A DNA stretch of 64,000 nucleotides from Amoebophrya sp. A120. Lineage: Eukaryota; Sar; Dinophyceae; Syndiniales; Amoebophryaceae. Every line of letters starts with the position of its first letter. Within the stretch, counting starts at the first letter, position 1. A program made the translations under genes and the position numbers. The DNA is taken from positions 4,022,947 to 4,086,946 of the forward strand of contig CAJINV010000002.1 of the NCBI GenBank assembly GCA_905178155.1, read 5' to 3'. The notes beneath the pieces are model-generated. The model was not told the origin of the DNA, did no database searches, and saw only the letters and a list, made by a program, of their open reading frames with translations. Shown in pieces: positions 11,804 to 23,284 of this stretch.

Positions 11804-14592
11804 ATGCTCAGTTCCGCGTCGAATTTCAAACGCCACCCTCGCGTCGTCACGGCCGCCCTCGCGGTTGTGGCAGACGTCGTGAGTTTTCAACAACATGTGC
11901 TGCAGTCCTCGGCCGTCGCTTTGTCCTCCTCGTCCTCCTCGACACTCGTAAGGATCAAGACGAGCATGAGCAGCAGAAAAGGTGTAGTACCTGCGGCTGG
12001 TCCCAGCATCCGTGGAAGTAGAAGGACAACAAGAAAAACTCCGCCTTCGCTGCTGCAAAGGTATTTTTACGCGAAGATGAGGCATCATTCCTCGTCGTTG
12101 TTGCCCAGGACGAGTCGGGGACCCCACGATTTCTATGAGAAGATGACTTCTACACCCGGCCAGTTTTTGTCCGTGAAGGAGAAGAACTACAGCAAGGGTC
12201 AGAAGATGACTTCTACCACTTTGCTGTCGACGAGCGACTCATTTCCGGGTACGAAGGCGAGCGACGAGAGCACGAAAGAAGTCCAATATGCCGTGGCTTC
12301 GAGCGGTAAGTTTTCTCGGTGTACAACTCTTCAATGGGATGACCCGTCTGCTGTGCCCGCATGCGCAGAGGAGGCGAGGGATGACTTCAAGATACTACTG
12401 GCTGAACAAGCGGGGTTCGGGATTGTTGACATACAGGGGATGGTCGACAAGATTGCGACGCTTGTGGATGCCCGGATTGTTCAATGTTCGTACACTTGCA
12501 ACCATTCTGCTACATTCGGCAACGGAGGAGCCAATTCGGAAAGACAGGATGAAATCAACGCGTACGTCCTAGCGGTGAACGACGTCGCTCTGCTCCTGGA
12601 CGAGGCTAAACAGGCTTTGACTCCGGTTGCCGCACCTCCCCCAGCGACGCTGGCCTTGTTTTATCCCAAGGAAAAGAAGTTCCCCACGTCCACCCAGGGT
12701 TTACTTACAAAGGTCATGCAACGATCAAAATCGTCGTGTACTTGCAAGTGCAACCTGGAGGCACTGCTGCATTCCATTGGTTCAACGCGAAAACTGTAGG
12801 CCCTCGTAGCAGCGAGACGAGGGACAACTCTGTTTTGCTTGTGCGGGGTTTCGCTTCTTATATTTTTCTGTCGCGTATGCAAATTTTCATTTTTAACTGC
12901 GTACAACTATTAGTATTACTGTTACTGTAACAGGAAAGCCAAGTAGAAACATTTTGATCTTGCGACTTCCCGATAAATTAGGGTGGCTATCGCTATTTCA
13001 GAAAAATAGTCTTAGCAATTCCATCGGTCGTGGCTGAAGATTTTACTTTTAGTCACTGTCGCTTTGTAAAGTAAAGTCGGAGACGAGGGGAACGAAGTCA
13101 CTCAGATTCAATCGATGCAAATATATGCATGTGAAAAGCCTAAATCGGATTTGATCGACAATGGTTTTACACTTGTGCTAGCTCCTCTGGGTGGGCTACT
13201 TTTATTGTTCTTTTCGATAGCGCTGCGGAGCTGACAGCGAAGGAGCTGTTCGGAATGAAAGACGAAGACGAAGATACCCTGACAACCAAAGTGACCAATG
13301 CCTTGACCGCCATTGTGGGCCAAAAGTACACTGCTGATGAAGTTGAAATCACCGCGGACATCGTTGCTGCTGTCGACACGAATGCCATCGTTGCTGCAGT
13401 GATGGCTGATGATGCAGATGAAGCCAGCATTCAAAAGGCGATCACGGACGCCGTCACGAAGGCCATTGACGATGCTGCCGGTGCTGGTTCCACTTTCCAA
13501 AAGACCGCGTCCGATGAGAGCACCAAGACGGTCCAAGATGCCATTGACAATCTCGCCACCGACGCTAATACTTCTAACGCCATCGCGGAGGCAATCAAGT
13601 CGGCTCTGACCACCGCGGGCGTCGAAGCTGACGCGGTGACCGCCGCGGACGCGGAGATCCAAAATCTGGCCGCTCTTGTTGCTGATAGCAACACCAAGGG
13701 CGACGACTACGCGAAGGCGGTCGACGCCTTGGCGCTGCTTGTGGACGAGGCGAAAAAAGCGGCGGCGGATGCTATCCTCAGTAAAAGCGTTCATTCCAGC
13801 ACCCCATGATACAATATTGATTTGTCATGCGAATGACCACGACCTGCATGTTGATGTTCGGATGTGGTGCATGTAGAAGATGTCTCTACTCATCCTGCGC
13901 AGTCCACCCAGGACCAGGAGGGTACTTAAGAGGGGCAACACGAATCTATATCTGTGGTGCGGCTTTTGATATAGCCGACCACGACCACTCCCTCTCCTGC
14001 GTTGTCGAAATGTGAAGATGTCATGCGGAGATCTTCACAAAGCTTCTGGATTTGTCTAGCAGATTCCCCATCTTGTTAGCTCTGGTGGGGTGCGGACGTT
14101 TTTACACAGGATAGTGGCGACCACGGACGCCCCGGTAAACGACACCGACGTTAACGCCACTATGCATTGCAAATATTTCTTGTCCTGGGTCTGAAACTGA
14201 ATTATTAGCATGAATGCAAATGTTCGGTCTGCAGGTTGCGCTTTATTCGCATCACCGTTCCAGAGGGCCGCTCCTCGGAATGCGGGTTGTTCTAGCATCA
14301 CAAATTCTATTGTTCAGAAGGTCTTTCCTCTTTGATCTTGATGCCTAGCTGTATCCTGCATGAGCAAAAATGTTGCCTCCTCGGGTGACGAAGAGTGGGC
14401 GCTTGTTTTGCTGTGTGTACGACAAAAATGTTGTACAGGTTTATTCTACTATGACGTGGTCCACCACGACCACGACCAGACGTAGCATCACAAAGAACTT
14501 GCTAAAGTCTCTCAGATGAGGACCCAGACACCTATTTGCAGTGGATAATCACCACCACAGCTGCACCAGCGGCCGATGCTCCTTCCTGCTAA
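11804..14592 (+). CDS. array gene 2: Ala-rich helical repeat protein (495 aa, four exons)
   Basis: Exons 11804-12661, 13225-13772, 14119-14160 and 14553-14592; the sum is 496 codons ending in TAA. The N-terminus is basic, then hydrophobic (VVTAALAVVADVV, residues about 14-26), followed by a Ser-rich, basic region. Two related modules follow, each starting near DESTK and ending near LLVDEAK or LLLDEAK: about residues 152-265 and 381-460. Between them is an Ala/Thr/Val helical segment (TTKVTNALTAIVGQKYT). Module 1 holds a Cys pair (QCSYTCN). The C-terminus TTTAAPAADAPSC matches gene 1. Closest relative is gene 3, by sequence and by all shared intron sites. Probable exported or surface helical protein; function unknown. 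Confidence 0.85.
12662..13219. mobile_element. introner, family I, in array gene 2
   Basis: Starts TATCCCAAGGAAAAGAAGTT and ends TTATTGTTCTTTTCGATA; inner parts of the ends pair as CCCACGTCCACCCAGG against CCTCTGGGTGGG. Same site as 4262 and 21773. Excision with GCGCT joins Leu-Phe to Ala-Glu-Leu in frame. Confidence 0.8.
13773..14113. mobile_element. introner, family B, in array gene 2
   Basis: Starts TATCCTCAGTAAAAGCGTTC and ends TGCGGACGTTTTTACACAGGATA. Orthologous to 6206 and 22891; flanks GATGC/GTGGC. Carries an in-frame stop at 13807. Removal joins Ala-Asp-Ala to Thr-Thr-Asp. Confidence 0.85.
14161..14547. mobile_element. introner, family A, in array gene 2
   Basis: Ends TATGCATTGCAAATATTTCT and GACACCTATTTGCAGTGGATA; flanks GCCAC/ATCAC. 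Orthologous to 6631 and absent from gene 3. Confidence 0.9.
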
Positions 14593-15499
14593 GCGGTGGA
14601 GCGCGAATTATTTCATCAGGAACAAGAAGCTGTGGAAGGAAACGAAACGGAGGCCTCCTCGTGTGGTCGCAGCATTTTCCACAAGGTACCTAATTCATTC
14701 CCAATCTAGGGGGCATCGCATTCGAGACATCACATTCTAGGCATCACAGATAGGACTAGGTCGCGCAGTCAGACCAGCGCGAACCTCGTGAGGGCCGGAA
14801 TGGGTTAACCACCTCTGTGGTCCCATTTTTGTTCTCCCGTGGCCAGCCCCTGCCTACAAAAATGGTGTACACCGTGGGAGTGCAGGAAGGGGACACACAG
14901 CCGTTGCCAACGCTAATGCCCGCCACGCCCATAACGATGCACGACCTGGAAAGAAGATGAAGATGGCGCGCGCGCATGCTAGAGAAGCATGCGCGGCTTA
15001 TTCTCGCTCACCTCTTTTTTATGTTCACACACTAGAAAGGCACATCCTGACGTCTATGACGCGAATATGTAGAATCTAGCGGGCTCGTAGCCCCTCTCTC
15101 CGGCGACGTGGTGGCCGAGCAAGCTATGTGGGGGCACTCGCCTCTCGTAGCGAGCCGTCACCACTCGCTAGCGACCTCTGTTGGGGAGGGTCCGGGACTT
15201 GTTGCAGCCTCTGTTGCACCCGGCGTTGTTGCCTCTTTGTGCAGTGCTGGAGCACGGTTCGACCCACGTCTGTGGGCGGACAAGTGGGACGTCCCGCAGC
15301 CACCTCTGTGGCGCGGGCGTTGCGGTGCGGTCCCTGTTGCGCGCCCCGCGACTGCATTTAGTTGTACATAGGACGACTGCATTTAGTTGTACATAGGTTT
15401 TGTGTTTCACTCTATATGCGTGGCGTGATCTCTCATGATGTCCTCCGGGCAGCAGAGCTCTTGATGGCAAGTCGGCCCGCCTCATCCTTGGATTAAGGT

Positions 15500-18020
15500 A
15501 TGGAGGTGAAGAATGCAGCGCCCTTGCCTCTTATCTTCCTCTGCTCGAGATATTTTTCCTACCAGTGTGTAACTATTCTCCAAGCCAGGAGGTAGCAGCA
15601 TGGACGGCACGTAATGGAGCGAACACAAGACACGACAAACATGCAAATTCTTGAGCAGAGATTTGGGCGCAGGCACTGTTTTCTTCACTTGTGTGCATAG
15701 GATCAACTCTGGTCCTCCAGAGTGTCTGCGTTCGCAGCGTGGTGTCCTGATCTCATTCCGGCACTCCTCGTCTGTCCTATCTGACTGCCTCCCTCTTCCT
15801 CCTCACTAGTACACTTTAGGGTGGTGAGAAGATCGCATCTCCTCGTACTATCGTTGTGGTAGAGCAACTCGAACATCGTCTATCCCGCAACACGTTTCAC
15901 AACTCATTCTGACCGATGACCGGTTCCCAGTCTCCTTCTTTTCATGTTCATTTTCATATCAATACTTTCCATCATGTTCATTTTGCATCTGAAGCTCCAA
16001 AAACAAATTATACACCTAACAAAAAATATCAAGTACTATCGCCCTTGCAGTACAACCAGTTGCATTTATACGAATCGGAGAAATTCATTCTCCGAAACGT
16101 GAAAAATGAAAACTGTCAAACGGATTCAGAGACCGCAGCACACTTCTGTCATGCATGAAATTTTGCAACTAGTGTAGTACGAGCTAATTCGATACTTTTA
16201 CACTGGATATCCCGTAGTTGCCCCCAAACCCGCTCATTGTGCTGTGCAACCCGAAGTTCTTCGGTTTGAACTTAAACGGCTTCATGTGCTTGGTTTGGTT
16301 CTTGGCATGGATTGGTGGGAGGTTTGTTTTCGCCTGCGCCTGGTCATGGTGTGTGCTTTCGTGGTGTCGGTCTGTATCGTGGTTGTCTGACACCGTGGAC
16401 TGGTTCCCGCCCGTGCGATAGAATGTGCTTGTCGGCGCTTGCTCGATGCTGTTCGTGTGCAGTGGCACCGTGCGCTCTGGGACCTCTTCGAAGTAGGGGG
16501 AAAGCAACCCGCGACTGCATTTAGTTGTACATAGGACGCTGCGACAAAGCAGCACGGATACACTTTTCTACAGAACCCTAGTCCGCCACTGAGAAGGGTG
16601 TGGCCTTGACCTTTTGTTAAGAACATTCGGACTAGAGCTGCGACCCCATGCGGCCGCAGAGCTGCGGGGATTTGGGAATTTGTGTTCGCCTCACGATGAC
16701 CAAAATGCTACCCAAATCACATCATGGATCAGGTATCAACAGGGCGGAAGCTGTGGAAGTAAACGAAACGGAGGCCTCGTCGTGTGGTCGCAGCATTTTT
16801 CCAGAAAACGTTTTTTCACCGATAATTACATTATCCTGTGCAAAAGTATCTTATACTCGTACTAAAGTTTTGCAGTGAGTTGTTCCACTTCTACGTACTG
16901 CATGACAATAAAGCTGCGTCAGTGGTCACGGTTCTCCAATTTAGCATTGTAGGCAGCATTTTCTTCCCCCCTGAGATTTTTTGTCATGCGATAAGTACTT
17001 GATAGCAGTAGCACCAGGACCACTCAGTGTAATATCCACATCCAGGAGAGGACCACTCACTGTCACCCGATTAGTACGAAGGAGGTACGACTTTGCATCA
17101 ATGCATAACCGATCACGACGAAGGACGACTTCCGCACGGAAAAAAAGGAGAAGACCACCACGTGAGCATCTACGTCTAAAGAAAACTGCTTTTCTCATAT
17201 GAATTTTACTTAATGTTTAACTTTAACTTTAGTACAAATTTACAACCAAAGCGCCTCACTTCTCTCGTTCTTTCACGAAGATTTACAATAATTTCATTTT
17301 TCACCGTTTTTAGCAAGAATTTATTTGACTGTCATCACTTCACATGATCTAATATTTTTCAGAAGCATATGTCACAACATCAGTTTCGTCGAGGAAGTCA
17401 ACTGTTTTTAATTTCCAAGTTTAACGTTATTTTCCAATGTGATTCACAACTCAGCGTTTAGAAGTTTAAGTTTTACAACATACTCAACATGGTCCAGCAC
17501 ATCGGACGAAAATTTTTTGTTTCCATGATTTCAGATCCATTTTTAGCACATCATATTCTTTCAAGTAGTAGTTCCCCTAACGTACATTAAATATTTTTCC
17601 CCCCCGGTCGTCCTCGTGGCCCTTCCGCTCTGCCTGTGGCTCCCTCTGGAGCAGCTTCGGAGTAAGTAGCTAGAAGTAGTAGAGCATCGATTTGATGTTC
17701 TCCACCTCTACTACAACTCCTGCTGCGCACTAAAAAAATCGCAGGTAGACAAGAAGGCCTGGAAGGGTCCAAGAGGCAAGCCGCAAACTTCTCGTGATTG
17801 CTTTTAACAATCCTCTTCAAATGCTTGTTTCAGCGCGATAATTATCGGATCCCGATAAATACTTAAGAACTAGGAAGAAAAATAAAAAAAAGTCCAAGTA
17901 AGAATACAAATAGTATAGCTGTACCCCAGTTTTTACTATCAGTTTCTGTTTCACTCCTTGAACTTTATCCCTGTTTCACTACTAGTTTCCCAAGAACGGA
18001 GGTGGCTGTTGCAACATAAA
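15500..18020. repeat. apparently identical tract, copy 2
   Basis: Partner of 8008-10528 at a constant 7492-bp offset. The first clear differences beyond the right edge are in the sequence after AAAGCAAGCTC. Confidence 0.75.
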
Positions 18021-18376
18021 GCAAGCTCAACGGTTGGAACAACTACAATGTTACGACTAGTAGAAGAGGTAGTCGAGAGCGACTTCTTGTTCTTTACAAA
18101 TCGTCACTCACATCAGGCTTGTACGTACGCTAGATCCACTTCATGTAGCGGAGAATAGACGTAAAGGATGAACTACATACGCTGTGCCCAACTAGGCATA
18201 AACATCATAAATAATTTCGTCCACGCGCCGGCCGGGCGAGACTGAGACTGAGACACAAAGAGCGCCCGAAGTCATATGCTACAACTCTAGCGGCCGTTAG
18301 AAATTTGCGGATCCCGTGATTTTCTGTTGCAACATCATGCTGCTGAACATGAAATAAAATTTTTCCCCCAAAACTA

Positions 18377-20055
18377 CTATTTTAGAAAAAAGTAGTAGGT
18401 CATATAAATTTGGCTCAAGGTCATATAGGTCATATAAATTTGTATTGGATTGATCGATGTATATAAAAGTAGGCTCAAAAGATTATCATTGATTAATTGA
18501 TTGATGGAAGAAAATGATGGCGTCGCCCCCCTCACTGACAGCGCCGCTGCAGCACGGGCCACCGAATAGCCCCGTCGTGGAGTTAGATAGAAGGCTCCGG
18601 ATAGAGTAGTAAATAAAAAGTAGCAGTAAGACTAGCGGCTGGAGACACAAGCTCGGTGATACGCGAGGCGTGCCCGCCAACCTTGGACCCGCATCCCCTC
18701 CCCCCCCGCGGGATATCGTGGAAAAGAGGCATAGAACCCAAACAGCAGACTAGCCGCGGTGTGCCATGAGGGCCGGCGCGGATGGGGACCGGAAGGGGGG
18801 AGTCGTGCACCAGGCACCGAAGATGCATGCTTGCCCGCCGCCACAGGAGTCGGCATGATGTCATGTATGAGCGGAGGTGCCAACTGCGCTAGGCAGTGGA
18901 AGGGCGTACGGATACAAATACTCACTTAGATTGCACAGATACAACTTTGAAAAAGAGACTTCTCAGGCTTGAGAAATTGCATAGTGCATTGATCCCCTCC
19001 GATGGCCCCGGCACACTGCAGGCACGGGTACGGAAACTGCCGCCCGCGATCACAGCGCAGGCGCGTGTCGAAGGCATTTACTTTACCTTACGCGTTTTCC
19101 TTTTACCAAAACCAAAACAGAAGACTAGTAACCGGGCCTACGAAATAGCGACTAGTAGTAAGTAACACACTCCACCGCCGCGCCCGCCGTGGTCGTGACC
19201 TTCGTGCCGTGATCGAGCGACGCGACAAGGGCCTGCGCTTTTCTTAGGGACGAGGGCGCAGGACATGTCAGTGAGGGGAACCCGTGGGCTTGTCCTCGTC
19301 GATCTTTTTCCGTTCCCCTGGTTATTCCTCTGATTCCACCCAGGCCATCTTTCTTTGTGCATCAGCACAGCCAGCTTGCCCGAGAACAGCGCCCTTCTTA
19401 ACGACGTCGGAAGTGGACGCGCCTACACGCGCGACAGAACGACCTCCGCCAACGACGGGGGAAGGGTAACCGAGGATCGGCGACGGGGGAGCTTTCTCAA
19501 CTACGTCGGATCGGGCGACGTACTATCAGCATTCTGCATTACTTCATGGCGACTGCGGAGGGACTACAAATCCTCTGCAGCGGGCGGCACGCGACGGGTA
19601 ACTCTACCTCGGGTGTCCTCACAACTAACCGTCGCAGTGGCTCACTTCTTCCTACCGCGGTGACGAATAAGTCCCCTCAGGGGCAACCTGGCATCCCTTG
19701 GCCACGGCGGCTTCGGCTGCCCACCCTTGGGTAGTCAGAACGTCACAAAACTAAGATCCAGCGGCAGATCACAACTATATCAACACGTCGACCGATCTAC
19801 AGAGCCACTGCAAAAAGCAGCGAAGACGACAAAGGACACTCGTGAGTAGACCTGCTGAGGGGGTCGCATACCAGCCGAGAGAGACAACCGGCTGAAACTA
19901 CCTGGAAAGTTGAAGCGTTGCAAACCATCGGCAGGCAGCACCTAGTCCCAGCGAAAATCTTTCCTATGGTTAGCTTACACAGAGAGAGTAGCTTAGTAGT
20001 TAGAAGCTGACTGTAGAGTTTATTCCTCCTCCTCCTCCTATTTTAGAAAAAAGTA
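18377..20055. mobile_element. 1,643-bp retroposon-like insertion with 18-bp target duplication
   Basis: Unique sequence 18395-20037 is bracketed by two perfect copies of CTATTTTAGAAAAAAGTA; the uninterrupted site is at 10882-10899 in spacer 1. A long duplication of this kind is typical of non-LTR retrotransposition (LINE, SINE or retroposed RNA) and unlike the 5-bp duplications of the introners. The + strand right end is a (CCT)n run, which could be a microsatellite tail; there is no poly(A). The left end repeats GGTCATATAAATTT twice. I find no reverse transcriptase or other conserved frame, so it would be a non-autonomous or truncated copy. Confidence 0.8.
18409..18419 (+). other. 11-base match to the dinoflagellate spliced-leader 3' end
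   Basis: TTTGGCTCAAG followed by GT, 15 bases inside the left end of the 1.64-kb insertion. Known dinoflagellate spliced leaders end in TTTTGGCTCAAG. Upstream bases (GTAGGTCATATAAA) match only loosely. Suggestive, not proof. Confidence 0.3.
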
Positions 20056-20926
20056 AAAAAACATCGCGGCAACGGCAAGCAGTACAAGTGCAACACGTTG
20101 TAGTACGAGAGCCGCTTTTAGTCCGTTTGTTTCTCGTTGTGCACCAGCAGCGACCTGTTCTTCCCTGTTTGATATTTCCGGACGGGGGAGGTGCAGCTGC
20201 TGGAGCGTTCTGTTCTCGACTGTGGTGCGTAGTTGTTCAGATCAAAGTCATTTTCGTCCGCCTCTCGTTGTTCGACGGAACTAGGACAAGCAGGTCGTTT
20301 TTTCTCGTTCCGCTACACTATTCATCGTTCACATCTCATTCTCTACGCCCACTACAAAACTGAAAAAATCGTCGTGTGGTTCTTCGTTCCGTGCACAATT
20401 CAAAATGTTCGTTCGTCCACATGACAAAAGTCGTTTTGTTGCGTCTCACTTTATCTGTAACCGTACGAGCCCACTGCCCCAGGAGGGTGCTTAGAACGCT
20501 GTTGCATAAATGATGCTTCGCGAATAAAAGATTGCTGGAGCGATGAAATTTTAGCCGCTTGTTTACATGTTGTCTTGCTCTAGTTGTGATACTTTCTTGT
20601 TTCTTGATGTGAACAGGTTCTTCTTATCAATTTGTTACGACGAAGTTTGATACGAACCCTTGATTGATTGATACCGATTTATGTTTATCATCCCATTTGC
20701 ATAATTTGCACGACGACCCTGAAGAACTGTGACTAACATGTAGCCAACATCTCTACAACTCTGTGCAAGAAGAATCGTAGGTAGCACTTATAATTCGTCG
20801 TCCCAGCTAGGTGGAAACTGCTTTAGTACTCGACATCAAAAAACATGTCAGCATAAAACTACAGATCGCAACGAGGAGTTGTGCAGGGACATCGTGCAGA
20901 ATTAATTTTCAGAACAACGTTCAATC

Positions 20927-23284
20927 ATGCTCAGTTCCACACCGAATACGAAGCGCCGCCCTCTCGTCGTCACCGCCGCTCTCGCGGTTGTGGCAGACGT
21001 CGTGAGTTTTCAACAACATGTGCTGCAGTCCGCGGCCGTCGCTTTGTCCTCCTCGTCCTCCTCGACACTGGTAAGGATCAAGACGAGCATGAGCAGCAGA
21101 AAAAGTGTAGTACCTGCGGCTGGATCCAGCATCCGTGGAAGTAGAAGGACAACAAGAAATAAAACTCCGCCGTCGCTGCTGCAAAGGTATTTTTACGCGA
21201 AGAAACATCATTCCTCGTCGTTGTTGCCCAGGACGAGTCGGGGGCCCTACGATTTGGGGAAGATGACTTCTACCCCCGGCCAGTTTTTGTCCGTGAAGGA
21301 GAACAAGAACTACAGCAGGGGTCAGAGGATGTCGACTACCACTTTGCTGTCGACAAGCGACTCTTCATTTCCGGGTACGAAGGCGAGCGACGAGAGCACG
21401 GAAGCGGTCGTCCGTGCCGTTTTTGCTACCGGAGGCGCTAGCTGTGCTATCTCCAAAGCTAAAAACGATTCTGAAAAATACCCGGCATGTGTAGAAGAGT
21501 TGGAGAGTGCAATAAAGTCGGAGTTGGCTGAACAACCGGGCATTGACACGCCTGGGATGGGGGCTAAGATCAAAGATCTTGTCGATGCTCGTATTACTCA
21601 ATGTGAGTACTCTTGCGACCCCAACGCGAAATTTGGCGACGAAGACAATCCCAATATGGAAGAAGTCAACGCGTACGTGCTAGCGGTGAACGACGTGGCT
21701 CTGCTCCTGGACGAGGCTAAAGCGGCTTCGACTACGGTGGCCCCAACTCCCCCAGCGACGCTGGCCTTGTTTTATCCCAGGGACGAAAAGAAGTTCCCCA
21801 CGTCCACCCAGGGTTTACTTACAGAGGTCATGCAACGATCAAAGTCATCGTGTCCTTGTTGCAAGTGCAACCTGGAGGCACTGCTGCATTCCATTGGTTC
21901 AACGCGAAAACTGTAGGCTCTCATGGCAGTGAGACGAGGAACTCGGTTTTGCTTTTGCGGATTTTCGCTTCTTATTACTTGTGTCGTGTATTATTAAAGT
22001 ACAACTAACTTCTACAACAACAACAGGAAAGCCGCTGCAGAGAAACATTATGAATACAACTCTTGCGACTGACCGAGTAATTAATAGGGAGGCTATAATT
22101 CGAATAGGATTATTCTTGGCGACTCCATTTGTCGCGGCTGATTGCAATCGCGGCTCCTTTCGCGGCTTTGTAATAAAGTCGCAGAGGTGAAGTGATTTAG
22201 ATTCAATCGAAAAGAAAATATAATATGCGCTTGTGCTTGCTCGGAGTCGGTGTCGGAGTCCTCTGGGTGGACCATTTTTGTTCTTTTCCATAGCGCTGCC
22301 GAGATGACAGCGGCGGATCTGCTCAAGATGAAAGACGCAGAAGCCTCGGTGTTGACAACCGAAGTAACTGAAGCTTTGAACGCTATTGTGGGCCAAAACT
22401 ACGGTGGTGTAAACGATGACCAGGTTGAAATCACCGAGACGATTGTGACTGCTGTTGACACGGATGTTATTGTTGCTGCAGTGAAGAAAGCGGAATCAAC
22501 TGCAGAGTCCATTCAAAAGGCGATCACGGACGCCGTCACGAAGGCCATTGCGGAAGATGCCGCCGGTACTAGTACTCCTGCTGCTGCTGGCACTTTCCAA
22601 GCGACTGCGACGGAGGAGAGCACGAAGGCGGTACAAGCTGCCGTGGACAGTCTCGGAGGTGGCGCTAGTACACCTTCTGCGGACCACATCGTGGACTTGA
22701 TCAAGACGGCTCTGACCAGCGGGGGCGCGGGTACTATCGGCAATGACGCGTTGACCGCTGCGGCCGATGAGCTCCAGGCTCTGGCAGCTCTTGTTGCCGC
22801 CGAAATCACCTCGGGCGATAAATACGCGAAGGCGGTCGATGACTTGGCGAAGCGCGTGGACGAGGCGAAAAAAGAAGCGGCGGAAGCTCGTATCCTCAGT
22901 AGAAACGTGCGCTCCATTCGATATGTGTCATGTACTTAGGTTTGCATGTCATTGTCGTGCCCGGATGTCTCTCATGCGCAGTGGTCCCGTGAGGTAGAGT
23001 ATCATGCTCTATTTTTAGCAGGATGAGATAAGGGCCAAGAACACCACTAGGGCGCAGCTTTTATAACGAGCCAAGCCCGAACGGCGCGTTCCGCCGCGTC
23101 GAAAATCTTGAGGTGCTTCTGGATTATTTAGCACCAGGTCGTTTCCAAACATCTTGACTGTGGGGTCGGGACGTAGTTTTTACACTGGATACTAGCGGTG
23201 CTGGGGGGTGGCGCCGCGCAAAACGACGCGAACGTGACCACCACAAGCCCGTCCGCACCCTCCGCCACAGATGGTTCTTGCTAG
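20927..23284 (+). CDS. array gene 3: Ala-rich helical repeat protein (508 aa, three exons)
   Basis: Exons 20927-21772, 22298-22890 and 23197-23284; the sum is 509 codons ending in TAG. Close paralogue of gene 2: same start (MLSS), the same hydrophobic core (VVTAALAVVADVV), the same Ser/basic region, and two DESTK...DEAK modules at about residues 155-265 and 388-475. The Cys pair is kept (QCEYSCD). The C-terminal exon reads NDANVTTTSPSAPSATDGSC and runs through the codon where genes 1 and 2 carry a family A element, giving a natural empty site. Two shared introners remain. No known domain; probably exported and alpha-helical. Confidence 0.85.
21773..22292. mobile_element. introner, family I, in array gene 3
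   Basis: Starts TATCCCAGGGACGAAAAGAA and ends CATTTTTGTTCTTTTCCATA, with inner arms CCCACGTCCACCCAGG and CCTCTGGGTGGACC. Orthologous to 4262 and 12662. Excision with GCGCT keeps the frame. Confidence 0.8.
22891..23191. mobile_element. introner, family B, in array gene 3
   Basis: Starts TATCCTCAGTAGAAACGTGC and ends GGGACGTAGTTTTTACACTGGATA. Flanks GCTCG/CTAGC. Removal joins Glu-Ala to Arg-Val-Leu and opens the true C-terminal exon. Confidence 0.8.

Larger units (their letters stand above)
14593..20926. repeat. array spacer, copy 2 (between genes 2 and 3)
   Basis: Second copy of the spacer at 7064-11803, longer because of the 18395-20037 insertion. No supported gene. Past the insertion it rejoins homology with copy 1 at 20038 and diverges toward gene 3. 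Confidence 0.85.

Noticed and set aside
18395-20037. rRNA or protein-coding retrotransposon within the 1.64-kb insertion
   Set aside because: The GC-rich text around 19560-19740 looked RNA-like at first, but I could match it to no rRNA region, and no frame carries reverse transcriptase or nuclease motifs.
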